A stretch of 9,072 nt of DNA from an uncultured Actinomycetes bacterium (GCA_903918595.1 CAIXFB010000105.1:1-9072), one strand, 5' to 3'. Numbered from the stretch's first letter, positions 1-7,115 are shown. The notes: generated by a model from the letters alone, not told the origin. Program-made: numbers and translations.

Positions 1-624
1 CAGAAGCAGCACACTGGGCTCCATCATGAGGGCGCGACCCATGGCGACCATTTGACGCTCGCCGCCGGAGAGTGAGCCTGCTCGCTGTTTACGTCGTTCT
101 CCAAGGGTGGGGAACAGCCCTGCGACCTTGTCAAAACGCTCGGTGAACTTCTTCGGGTCCTGGAAAGCACCCATCTGCATGTTCTCTTCAATGGTCAAGG
201 ATGGGAAAACGTTGTTGTTCTGGGGGACAAAGCCCACGCCTCGCCTGACCAGTTCATCTGCCCGCAGATTGGTGATGTCCTCATCGCGAAGGAGGACGGC
301 CCCTTCGTTTACACGGACCAGGCCGAAGATTGCTTTGAGCAACGTTGACTTCCCAGCCCCGTTGGGTCCGATGATGCCGACGAGTTCGCCTTCCTTGGCA
401 TACAAATCCGAACCATTGAGGATATTGACACCGGGAAAATAGCCGGCGAAAAGGCCGTCAGCGCGAACGAGTGCGCCCATGGATTCAGATTTGTGAATCT
501 GCTCAACAGTTGCGCGCTCCGCGGTGGTCTTCTGCTCAGCGTCAATGAAAAGCTCGGCCGCGAACTCGTTGGGGTTGTCGGGACTATTCTCCGGTGGCAG
601 ATCGCTGGGTTCGGTGAAGGTCAT
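1..624 (-). CDS. livF: Branched-chain amino acid ABC transporter ATP-binding protein LivF (C-terminus cut by window edge)
   Basis: One of the two cytoplasmic ATPase subunits of a HAAT-type importer; it pairs with LivG and drives transport through LivH/LivM. The 208 visible residues show an A-loop Tyr (Y62), Walker A GPNGAGKST (86-94), Q-loop Q135 in FVPQNN, and signature LSGGE (185-189). The frame leaves the window at MEPSVLLL, right where Walker B Asp-Glu should follow, so about 50-70 residues are missing. The start is ATG at 624, overlapping the livG stop as ATGA, with a GAAGGGA ribosome site just upstream inside livG. The family core begins only near residue 50 (GALVRADGLFAGY); the first 48 residues are acidic and look disordered. 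A second ATG at residue 49 has no ribosome site. LivF is chosen over LivG because the Q-loop context is VPQ (LivG has RTFQ) and it is the last ATPase in the operon. The substrate is inferred from family only; amides, urea or other amino acids are possible. Confidence 0.93.
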   Translation of the reverse strand, partial: MTFTEPSDLPPENSPDNPNEFAAELFIDAEQKTTAERATVEQIHKSESMGALVRADGLFAGYFPGVNILNGSDLYAKEGELVGIIGPNGAGKSTLLKAIFGLVRVNEGAVLLRDEDITNLRADELVRRGVGFVPQNNNVFPSLTIEENMQMGAFQDPKKFTERFDKVAGLFPTLGERRKQRAGSLSGGERQMVAMGRALMMEPSVLLL

Positions 625-1541
625 GAGTGTGTCCCTTCTGGGTCAGAATCGACCGTCAAGGATTTCCCGGACTCCGTGAGTTCCTTGTCGTGGTGCGTGC
701 CCAAGTAGGCGTCAATGACGTTCTGATCCTTCATCACGGCACCTGGCGGGCCCTCAGCGATGATCTGACCCATCGCCATGACGATGACCCAATCGCCAAT
801 GTCGTGGACCATGTCCATGTCGTGCTCCACGAAAAGCACGGTGGTGCCTTCCTCGCGGATGTCTTTGATGTGATGCAGGAGCGACTGGGTCAGAGCGGGG
901 TTCACCCCCGCCATTGGCTCATCCAACATGATCAATTCTGGATCAGACATGAGAGCCCGAGCCATTTCCAGAAGCTTTCGTTGTCCGCCAGAAAGGGATC
1001 CGGCAAAATCCGCAGACTTTTCGGCCAGGTTGAAGCGGGAGAGCAGCTCCATCGCACGCTCGCGATTGGCTCGCTCCTGCTTTGACCACAAGAACGGGAA
1101 GAACGCGGCATAAATGTGCTCGCCGGTCTGACCTTTCGCCCCCAGCAGCATGTTGTCCATGACGGTGAGACGGCTCAACGCTTTGGTCAGCTGGAAGGTT
1201 CGGACCATTCCACGGCGTGCCAACTTATAAGGCGCAGTGCCAGCTACTTGCTGGCCGTTGAAGGTCCACTCGCCGGTGTCTGGCGCATCAAAACCGGTGA
1301 GCAGGTTGAAGAACGTGGTCTTGCCAGCACCGTTTGGTCCGATGAGGGCTGTGATTGCACCACGTTGCACTTGGACTTGTTCCACGTCGACTGCCGTGAG
1401 ACCACCAAACGAACGCTTGACGGAGTGCACATCGAGAATCGGATCAGGCTTAGCTGAACCTGGAATGTTGGGAACATGTGCGAGGGCCGCCTGAGATGCT
1501 TGCCCGCGCGGACCCAAAGCGGATTTCGTATCAACGGCCAT
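621..1541 (-). CDS. livG: Branched-chain amino acid ABC transporter ATP-binding protein LivG
   Basis: Second cytoplasmic ATPase of the importer. In the 306-residue product: SFGGLTAV A-loop region (44-51), Walker A GPNGAGKTT (68-76), Q-loop Q117 in VRTFQLTKAL (typical of LivG), signature LSGGQ (183-187), Walker B LIMLDEP (203-209), and H-loop H240 in FVEHDMDMV. All catalytic elements are intact. The first ~33 residues (Ala/Pro/Gly-rich) and the last ~25 (acidic, Ser-rich) extend beyond the usual ~255-residue core. I chose ATG at 1541, which has GAGGGAG 10 bases upstream and overlaps livM by 11 bases. An in-frame GTG at 1565 has AAGGG 7 bases upstream and would add 8 residues (VIRGSWHS); it cannot be excluded. 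The livG stop overlaps the livF start, which implies translational coupling. Confidence 0.95.
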   Translation of the reverse strand: MAVDTKSALGPRGQASQAALAHVPNIPGSAKPDPILDVHSVKRSFGGLTAVDVEQVQVQRGAITALIGPNGAGKTTFFNLLTGFDAPDTGEWTFNGQQVAGTAPYKLARRGMVRTFQLTKALSRLTVMDNMLLGAKGQTGEHIYAAFFPFLWSKQERANRERAMELLSRFNLAEKSADFAGSLSGGQRKLLEMARALMSDPELIMLDEPMAGVNPALTQSLLHHIKDIREEGTTVLFVEHDMDMVHDIGDWVIVMAMGQIIAEGPPGAVMKDQNVIDAYLGTHHDKELTESGKSLTVDSDPEGTHS

Positions 1542-2517
1542 CGAGTGCCAGCTCCCTCTTATCACCGAAGATCCCTTGAGGTCTGAAGATCATCAGACTC
1601 ATTAAACCTATGCCGACAAGGATAAATCGGATTGGCCCGACATCCGTTGGCTTGAGGAAGTCAATCCAACCAGCCTGGATGGCCTGACTGAGGAATTCGC
1701 CGACACCTGCGAGGAGGAACCAGAACAGGATCGCGCCAACGATCGGGCCAAAAATTCGTGCCGCCCCACCGAGCAGCAGGATTGTGTAGGTGAAGAAGGT
1801 GACGTCCGGTACGAAGGTGTCAGGTTGCACAGACTGTTTTGCAATCGCCCAGATTATGCCACCCATGGCACCGACCATGCCGCCGAGAATGAGCGCCTGC
1901 ATCTTGTAGACGAAGACGTTCTTCCCGAGCGAGACTACTGCGTACTCGTCTTCGCGAATGCCACGAACCACTCTGCCCCACGGGCTTCGAACGAGCAGCC
2001 ACACCCCGAAACTGATGATCGCAATGATCACCCAGCCCACCAGTACTACCCACGCATCTTGACGCGAGAACGTGAGGTAGGGAGTGACGAATTCGGCAGG
2101 CAGTGGGTTCAGCGCGTGAAACTGTTCACCGATTTTACCGTTGATACCGTTCACGCCGCCGAAGATGTCGCGTAGGGCGATAGAGCGCACCACAAGCCTG
2201 AGCAATTCGCTAGCGGCAATTGTCACGATGGCTAGGTAGTCAGCGCGTAAGCGAAGGGTTGGAATACCCAAGATCAACGCCAAGATAACTGATGCAAGGA
2301 GGGCGATGGGAATGGCAAGCCACAGGCTGAGACCCATCGTGACTACAACGACGCCGATGGAATACGCGCCGACAGTGACGAATGCGACCTGACCAAAGTT
2401 GAGCAGTCCGGTATACCCGAATTGGATGTTCAGGCCAATTGCCGCGAGACAGTAGATGATTGCTGTAACGCCCAGAGCCTGGGTGATGGATTGAGCTAGA
2501 ACGAAGCCGATATCCAT
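1531..2517 (-). CDS. livM: Branched-chain amino acid ABC transporter permease LivM
   Basis: Integral membrane permease that forms the translocation pore with LivH. The 328-residue product is strongly hydrophobic, with about eight to ten membrane segments (for example 14-30, 38-60, 66-86, 156-176, 206-226, 242-274, 296-312). It has the family motif GYTGLLNFGQVAF (34-46), a cytoplasmic coupling loop with GRVVRGIREDEYAVVSLGKN (181-200) that should contact the ATPases, and the C-terminal signature FRPQGIFG (311-318). The start is ATG at 2517, because the family N-terminus begins there and AGAGGGTGGG lies 6-10 bases upstream. The open frame continues upstream to 2682, but that stretch is the antisense-frame shadow of livH. 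Only two bases separate this start from the livH stop, so the two permeases are very likely co-translated. Confidence 0.94.
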   Translation of the reverse strand: MDIGFVLAQSITQALGVTAIIYCLAAIGLNIQFGYTGLLNFGQVAFVTVGAYSIGVVVVTMGLSLWLAIPIALLASVILALILGIPTLRLRADYLAIVTIAASELLRLVVRSIALRDIFGGVNGINGKIGEQFHALNPLPAEFVTPYLTFSRQDAWVVLVGWVIIAIISFGVWLLVRSPWGRVVRGIREDEYAVVSLGKNVFVYKMQALILGGMVGAMGGIIWAIAKQSVQPDTFVPDVTFFTYTILLLGGAARIFGPIVGAILFWFLLAGVGEFLSQAIQAGWIDFLKPTDVGPIRFILVGIGLMSLMIFRPQGIFGDKRELALDGR

Positions 2518-2519
2518 GA

Positions 2520-3836
2520 TCAGCCCACCCTCTCTCGTCGGCCGAGTAAGCCTTGAGGCCGCACCATCAAGATCACGATCATCAGGAAGAGCGCGCCAAC
2601 TGTTTTCATCTCTGTCGGGATGAACAGGGTGGTCATCTGGATAAACACACCCACAACGAGTGAGCCCACGATTGCTCCCCAAATGGTGCCCAGACCGCCA
2701 AGGGTGATGGCGGCGAACATGACGAGGAGGAGGCGCTGACCCATGTTCCAGGTCACATCCTGGGTGAGCCCGAGATAAATTCCGGCGAAGGCAGCAAGAC
2801 CGGCTCCCAATATCCAGACCACCGAGATCACTCGCTCAACGTTGATACCGGTCGTTGAGGCAAGCGCAGGGTTGTCTGAGACCGCGCGAGTTGCCTTACC
2901 AATCCGTGAATTTTGCAGCCAGAACACTGTCACAGCAAGCACCACGACGGCGATGGCGGCCAAAATAAGCGCCTTGGGCGTGGTGCTAAATGGTCCGATC
3001 GAGATACCCGTCATGCCGGCGTACTGCTGGTAGCTACGAGGAGAACCACCGAAAAACAGCAGGAGCGTGTAGCGAAGCGTGATTGCCAGGCCAATGGTCA
3101 CAATCATGCTGGCGATGAGTCCGGTTCGACGGCGCCGAAGCGGTTTCCACAGAAGTTTGTTCTGGCCACCACCGTAAATCAAAGCGGAGAAGATAACGGC
3201 AATCGGGGCCGCGATAATGATGTGCACACCAAGTTCATTGAGCACGATGGCTGTGAAAGCACCCAGCGTGAGCAGTTCCCCGTGCGAGAAGTTCGTGAGG
3301 CCGGTGGTGCCAAAAATGAGGTTCAGACCTAAGGCGCCAAGAGCGATCAAAATGCCGAAAAGGATTCCGTCAAAGAAAAGCTGAATAACTTGTTGCCCTG
3401 TTCCACCGGTGGCGGAAACGCTGGCTTCACCAGTCTCTGGATCTATGGGTCCGGCGCTTTCGGTTCCCTCACCATCTACCAACTTGATGATGATCTTTTT
3501 CTCGCCGCCAAGTACGAGGAGCGTTCGAGACTCGTCTTCCGCCTTTGCCAGCGAAATGCCCTCGGGGAGGGTCGTCACATCGATGCTGACCTCGTATGAG
3601 CCGCCCTTGGGGATTTCGATCCGAAATGCACCGTCAGGGCCGGTCGTCCCGGTCTCGGTGAATCCTTCAGCAGCCACGCCAATGAGGACGTCTGGAACAG
3701 GGTTTCCACTCGGATCAGTGATGACTCCGACAATCGCTGATCCTTCTGCCATGGCTGGGGCTGTTCCGGCAAGACCGAAAAGTCCTATAAACAGCAGGAG
3801 AAATGCTCCGACGATGGTGCGCCTGCGCTGCAGCAC
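2520..3836 (-). CDS. livH: LivH-type permease with N-terminal signal peptide and secreted carboxypeptidase-regulatory-like domain
   Basis: Second permease of the importer, with an unusual architecture. Residues 1-30 are a clear Sec signal peptide: RRR at 4-6, a Leu/Phe-rich core, and APAMA before a likely cut after A30. Residues 33-120 resemble a carboxypeptidase regulatory-like / Ig-type beta domain (SAIVGVITDPSGNPVPDVLIGV, then TGPDGAFRIEIPKGGSYEVSI). An acidic Gly/Thr-rich linker spans 121-148. The permease proper (150-438) has GLNLIFGTTGLTNFSHGELLTLGAF (170-194), the coupling loop GKATRAVSDNPALASTTGINVERV (313-336), and the end motif VRPQGLLGRRE (425-435). E. coli LivH is about 308 residues; this is 438. 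The start is GTG at 3836 with a strong GGGAGGT site 6 bases upstream. If the signal is used, the N-terminal domain faces outside, where a substrate-binding protein would dock; that role is inference. It is the first gene of the operon. Confidence 0.92.
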   Translation of the reverse strand: MLQRRRTIVGAFLLLFIGLFGLAGTAPAMAEGSAIVGVITDPSGNPVPDVLIGVAAEGFTETGTTGPDGAFRIEIPKGGSYEVSIDVTTLPEGISLAKAEDESRTLLVLGGEKKIIIKLVDGEGTESAGPIDPETGEASVSATGGTGQQVIQLFFDGILFGILIALGALGLNLIFGTTGLTNFSHGELLTLGAFTAIVLNELGVHIIIAAPIAVIFSALIYGGGQNKLLWKPLRRRRTGLIASMIVTIGLAITLRYTLLLFFGGSPRSYQQYAGMTGISIGPFSTTPKALILAAIAVVVLAVTVFWLQNSRIGKATRAVSDNPALASTTGINVERVISVVWILGAGLAAFAGIYLGLTQDVTWNMGQRLLLVMFAAITLGGLGTIWGAIVGSLVVGVFIQMTTLFIPTEMKTVGALFLMIVILMVRPQGLLGRRERVG

Positions 3837-3872
3837 GTTGTTACCTCCCGGAGCTCATCAGGATGCGAACGA

Positions 3873-3921
3873 GTGAAAAGTTCTCATGAAAGCGAAACCC
3901 TACCCATGAGTAAGAGTTCAC
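3873..3921 (-). promoter_or_regulatory. Imperfect inverted repeat in the livH leader (operator or mRNA hairpin)
   Basis: The arms span 3873-3888 and 3905-3921. The outer five bases (GTGAA/TTCAC) and inner six bases (CTCATG/CATGAG) match exactly, with a mismatched block of 5-6 bases between them and a 16-base centre. It sits 36 bases upstream of the livH start and just upstream of its ribosome site, so it could be a repressor operator or an mRNA structure. The ATGAG pairing segment also occurs nearer the ribosome site (3853-3857 on the complement), which would allow alternative pairing with CTCAT. No T-tract follows, so it does not look like a classical terminator of the thioesterase gene. Confidence 0.35.
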
Positions 3922-3952
3922 GGGCAGCCTTCTCGGTATCCAGTTTGGTCAC
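3884..3952 (-). other. Possible 22-codon Leu-rich leader peptide upstream of livH
   Basis: A short ORF starts with GTG at 3952 and reads VTKLDTEKAARELLLMGRVSLS before TGA at 3884. Five of its 22 codons are Leu, including the run CTC TTA CTC, and there is one internal Val. It ends 47 bases before the livH GTG. The Leu run and the stop lie inside the two arms of the inverted repeat at 3873-3921, the layout expected of ribosome-mediated attenuation. Against it: there is no ribosome site at the GTG, no U-run after the hairpin, and the ORF is in the same frame as the upstream thioesterase, so it could be decayed coding sequence. An internal ATG (3907) would give a 7-residue peptide. Confidence 0.25.
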
Positions 3953-3970
3953 TATGTCTAGATTGCTGAG

Positions 3971-4387
3971 CTATTTGGGTCGGATGAGACAGGTGAGGCG
4001 GGCGGTACAGATGGGATTACCTGCCTCGTCGGTGATGGCGACAGCAGATGACGCGAGCGTTCGGCCAGCTGCAATCAGGGTTGCCCGACCGGTCACGAGC
4101 CCTTCACGAGCGGACTTGTGATGGGTGCAGTTGAGGTCCACTCCCACAACGAGGGCATCAGGACCGGCATGGATAGCGCTCACCAGGGAACCGATCGTCT
4201 CGGCGAGAACGGCACTGGCACCGCCATGAAGCAAACCGTAGGGCTGGGTATTGCCGGCCACGGGCATCGTCGCCACGACAAGGCCAGGCCGAGCTTCGAT
4301 CAGTTCAATGCCCATGCGAGTTCCTAGAGCCCCCATCCCGGCTTGTTGCAGGAAGGCGGTCAGGTCTTTCGATACATCCTCAGTCAT
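3971..4387 (-). CDS. PaaI/YdiI-type hotdog-fold acyl-CoA thioesterase
   Basis: A 138-residue cytosolic enzyme expected to hydrolyse acyl-CoA thioesters. It closely resembles E. coli YdiI (MenI): ATMPVAGNTQPYGLLHGGASAVLAETIGS (39-67), with HGG at 54-56 and the presumed catalytic Glu63, the same position as Glu63 in YdiI, then VVGVDLNCTHHKSAREG (80-96) and a C-terminal ICTARLTCLI strand. The length is normal for the family. YdiI-type enzymes act on 1,4-dihydroxy-2-naphthoyl-CoA in menaquinone synthesis or on benzoyl-like CoA esters. The true substrate cannot be read from sequence, so I give no symbol. The start is ATG at 4387; no Shine-Dalgarno is visible, but a -10-like GATAAT ends 8 bases upstream, which suggests a leaderless mRNA. 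It is divergent from polA and may read through into the liv operon 134 bases downstream. Confidence 0.9.
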   Translation of the reverse strand: MTEDVSKDLTAFLQQAGMGALGTRMGIELIEARPGLVVATMPVAGNTQPYGLLHGGASAVLAETIGSLVSAIHAGPDALVVGVDLNCTHHKSAREGLVTGRATLIAAGRTLASSAVAITDEAGNPICTARLTCLIRPK

Positions 4388-4394
4388 GTCGACA

Positions 4395-4401
4395 CATTAT
4401 C
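4395..4401. promoter_or_regulatory. Candidate shared -10 element between the thioesterase gene and polA
   Basis: The heptamer CATTATC reads as GATAAT on the minus strand (five of six to TATAAT) and as CATTAT on the plus strand (four of six). The minus-strand hexamer ends 8 bases before the thioesterase ATG, the spacing expected for a leaderless actinobacterial transcript. In the plus direction it would start polA mRNA near 4407, leaving a leader of about 33 bases. No convincing -35 is visible on either side. Confidence 0.3.
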
Positions 4402-4439
4402 TGTCTATCGAGCGATCATCCCGGACCTAGGATCACATC

Positions 4440-7115
4440 GTGACCACCGAAAAAATCCTCCTGCTTGATGGGCACTCGATGGCCTACAGAGCATTTTTTG
4501 CCTTGCCGGTGGGTAATTTTTCAACATCTACTGGTCAACCAACAAACGCCGTATATGGCTTCACATCAATGCTCATCAACGTGCTTCGAGACGAAGCGCC
4601 TTCCCACGTAGCCGTCGCCTTCGATGTCTCCAGAAAGACCTTCCGTACTGAAAGATTCCCCGAGTACAAGGCAACCAGAGCTTCATCTCCTCCTGAGTTC
4701 AAGGGACAGGTTGATCTCATCCGCGAGGTTCTCGCAGCGATGGGGATCGTTTCTTTGGCTATCGAAGGGTTTGAGGCCGACGACATTATCGCCACGTTGA
4801 CCAGGCAAGCTCGAGAAAACGATGTGCCGGTCTCCATCGTGACCGGTGACCGAGATGCATTTCAATTGGTTGCCCCAGAGGTAACAGTGCTGTATCCGGT
4901 GAAGGGAGTTTCCGAGCTTGCCCGCATGACTCCTGAGGCGGTGGAGGCGAAGTACGGTCTGACGCCCACCCAATACCCGGATTTCGCGGCCCTTCGTGGT
5001 GATCCGAGCGACAACCTGCCGGGCGTTCCGGGAGTAGGCGAAAAAACCGCGGTGAAATGGATCCACCAATTTGGTTCCCTGCAGGAACTCGTGGACAAAG
5101 CCGCAGAGGTTCCAGGCAAGGTTGGTGAAGCATTTCGCGGGGCCCTACCGCAGGTACTCATCAACCGTGAACTCACTGAATTGATCTCCGATGTACCACT
5201 TTCGGCCACAATCTCTGATGCCCGTTGGACTGGTTGGGATGCAGAGCTTGTGGACCCGCTGTTTGATGCCCTGCAGTTTCGCACCTTGCGCACTCGACTC
5301 TCTTCCCTTCCATCAAGTGCAAGATCCCGCACAGCTGAGACAGGAGGTGCATCGGAATTCGCGCGAGATACGGCAGTTCGTCTTGAGGTATCGATGGTGG
5401 AACCTGATGAGGCCACCGCATGGCTGTCGCGCACTGGCGCAACTGCAGCCGTCTACTTCGTCGGGGAGTGGTCTAAAGGCCAAGGTGATCTCACCGCGAT
5501 TGCGGTTGCAGGCGCACAAGGGGTTGGGTATTTCGATCTGAGCTCGAAGCAAGCGAAGGCAGCTGTGTCCGAATGGCTTGCCGATACCAATGTGTCCAAG
5601 TGCGCTCACGACGTTAAAGGTCCATTGCTGGCCACTCTCACATTGGGATGGCCGGTTGTGGGGCTAGACATGGATACCGCGCTAGCTGCCTATCTCATCG
5701 CTCCGGGTCAACGTTCCTACGATCTTCACGATGTTGCTGCGAGGGTCCTAGGTGTTGAAATTGATGGTGCAACTGATCTGGATCAGCTGACCTTTGATGA
5801 TGGCGCAGATGCCCAGGCAGCGGGGGAAAGGGCACACGTCATAGCCGCGCTGCGTCTAGACCTAGGTGCTGCACTTGATCGCGATGATCTCCGGCCGCTG
5901 CTGAACGATGTTGAACTCCCCACCAGCATGATCCTCGCCGAAATGGAACATATCGGTATCTGCGTGGACATGGGTGGCCTCAGCGAGCTATCCAGCGAAT
6001 TCGGGGCAGCGATGCGAGAGGCTGAAAGTGAAGCTTTCGCATTAGTCGGACGGGAATTTAACCTTGGATCACCCAAACAGTTGCAGGAAATCTTGTTCGG
6101 CGAGCGAGGGCTTCCGAAGACTAAGAAGATAAAGACAGGATTTACCACCGACGCCGAAGCTCTCGCAAGTCTCTTTGAGCAGACGTCCGATCCACTATTG
6201 GAACAGTTACTGGCTTGGCGCGACCGCTCCAAACTCCGGCAAACAGTCGAAGGTCTCATACCGCTGGCGGATGCGAACCATCGGATTCACACCACGTTTA
6301 AACAAACTGTTGCCGCAACCGGTCGATTGTCATCATCAGATCCAAACCTGCAGAACATTCCAGTTCGCACAGATGCCGGACGGCGTATCAGGTCATGTTT
6401 TATCGTCGGTGCAGGTTTCGAATCACTCATGACAGCTGACTACAGTCAAATCGAGATGCGTATCATGGCGCACGCATCCGCAGACGAAGGTCTGATCGAG
6501 GCCTTTATTTCAGGTGAAGATTTGCACACGACAGTTGCATCAAAAGTCTTTGGTGTCTCACCGGAATCTGTTGACCCCGAAATGCGTCGCCGGATCAAGG
6601 CGATGTCCTATGGACTCGCGTACGGACTTTCCCCCTACGGCCTTGCGCAGCAACTGCACATTGCACCCGATGAGGCGGCGAGATTGATGGGGGAGTATTT
6701 CCTCAGGTTTGGTGGAGTTCGGGATTATCTGTCCAGCGTGGTTGAGGATGCGCGAGCCACCGGTTTCACTTCCACAATGATGGGTCGGCGTCGCTATCTT
6801 CCAGATCTCAACAGTGATAATCGGCAACGTCGCGAAATGGCCGAGCGGATGGCGCTGAATGCTCCCATCCAAGGAACGGCCGCCGACATCGTGAAAGTCG
6901 CCATGGTGCGAGTTCATCACGCCCTACGCGAACAAAGTCTGTCCAGCAGGCTGCTTCTTCAAGTTCATGATGAACTTGTCTTGGAAATTGCACCTGGCGA
7001 GAGCGCCGTGGTGGAACGCATTGTTCGGAAGGAGATGGCTGGTGCTGCAAAGCTTTCTGTGCCGCTCGATGTCAGCGTCGGGATCGGGAAGAACTGGGAA
7101 AGCGCTGCGCACTAG
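4440..7115 (+). CDS. polA: DNA polymerase I
   Basis: This 891-residue enzyme fills gaps and removes RNA primers in replication and repair. The 5' nuclease domain (1-~290) has D10 in LLLDGHS, EADD (112-115), TGDRDAFQLV (135-144), and GDPSDNLPGVPGVGEKTA (187-204, helix-hairpin-helix). The central domain (~315-485) is a decayed 3'-5' exonuclease. By hand alignment to E. coli, Asp355 becomes V341, Asp424 falls at P395 and Asp501 at R464, so proofreading should be absent. The polymerase domain has motif A DYSQIEMR (667-674, D667), the O-helix RRRIKAMSYGLAYG (716-729, K720, Y724 in place of the Phe of E. coli), and motif C QVHDELV (841-847, D844). The polymerase residues are intact. The start is GTG at 4440, preceded by AGGA 7 bases upstream, and matches the family N-terminus (KILLLDGHSMAYRAF). 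Its last 47 bases overlap the next gene. Confidence 0.97.
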   Translation: MTTEKILLLDGHSMAYRAFFALPVGNFSTSTGQPTNAVYGFTSMLINVLRDEAPSHVAVAFDVSRKTFRTERFPEYKATRASSPPEFKGQVDLIREVLAAMGIVSLAIEGFEADDIIATLTRQARENDVPVSIVTGDRDAFQLVAPEVTVLYPVKGVSELARMTPEAVEAKYGLTPTQYPDFAALRGDPSDNLPGVPGVGEKTAVKWIHQFGSLQELVDKAAEVPGKVGEAFRGALPQVLINRELTELISDVPLSATISDARWTGWDAELVDPLFDALQFRTLRTRLSSLPSSARSRTAETGGASEFARDTAVRLEVSMVEPDEATAWLSRTGATAAVYFVGEWSKGQGDLTAIAVAGAQGVGYFDLSSKQAKAAVSEWLADTNVSKCAHDVKGPLLATLTLGWPVVGLDMDTALAAYLIAPGQRSYDLHDVAARVLGVEIDGATDLDQLTFDDGADAQAAGERAHVIAALRLDLGAALDRDDLRPLLNDVELPTSMILAEMEHIGICVDMGGLSELSSEFGAAMREAESEAFALVGREFNLGSPKQLQEILFGERGLPKTKKIKTGFTTDAEALASLFEQTSDPLLEQLLAWRDRSKLRQTVEGLIPLADANHRIHTTFKQTVAATGRLSSSDPNLQNIPVRTDAGRRIRSCFIVGAGFESLMTADYSQIEMRIMAHASADEGLIEAFISGEDLHTTVASKVFGVSPESVDPEMRRRIKAMSYGLAYGLSPYGLAQQLHIAPDEAARLMGEYFLRFGGVRDYLSSVVEDARATGFTSTMMGRRRYLPDLNSDNRQRREMAERMALNAPIQGTAADIVKVAMVRVHHALREQSLSSRLLLQVHDELVLEIAPGESAVVERIVRKEMAGAAKLSVPLDVSVGIGKNWESAAH
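7027..7034 (+). promoter_or_regulatory. Strong Shine-Dalgarno-like site inside polA that supports an alternative start of the next gene
   Basis: GGAAGGAG lies 7 bases before an in-frame GTG at 7042, which would lengthen the downstream lipoprotein by nine residues. Because it lies within polA codons it may be chance. It is the only good ribosome site near this gene's start. Confidence 0.35.

Noticed and set aside
627..1085. 152-codon plus-strand ORF across livG
   Set aside because: It is antisense to a clearly functional ABC ATPase, has no recognisable domain, and is explained by codon bias of the real gene.
2518..2682. 55-codon N-terminal extension of LivM
   Set aside because: It overlaps the livH coding region in another frame, lacks a membrane or signal character, and the family N-terminus plus ribosome site fit ATG 2517.
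3409..3876. 155-codon plus-strand ORF antisense to the livH N-terminal domain
   Set aside because: Its composition (Ser/Pro/Arg-rich) is the usual complement shadow, and it has no ribosome site or domain; the minus-strand signal peptide and permease are convincing.
6967..7068. Longer start for the hydrolase lipoprotein at ATG 6967
   Set aside because: It would place 34 residues of polA out-of-frame sequence ahead of the signal peptide and overlap polA by 149 bases.
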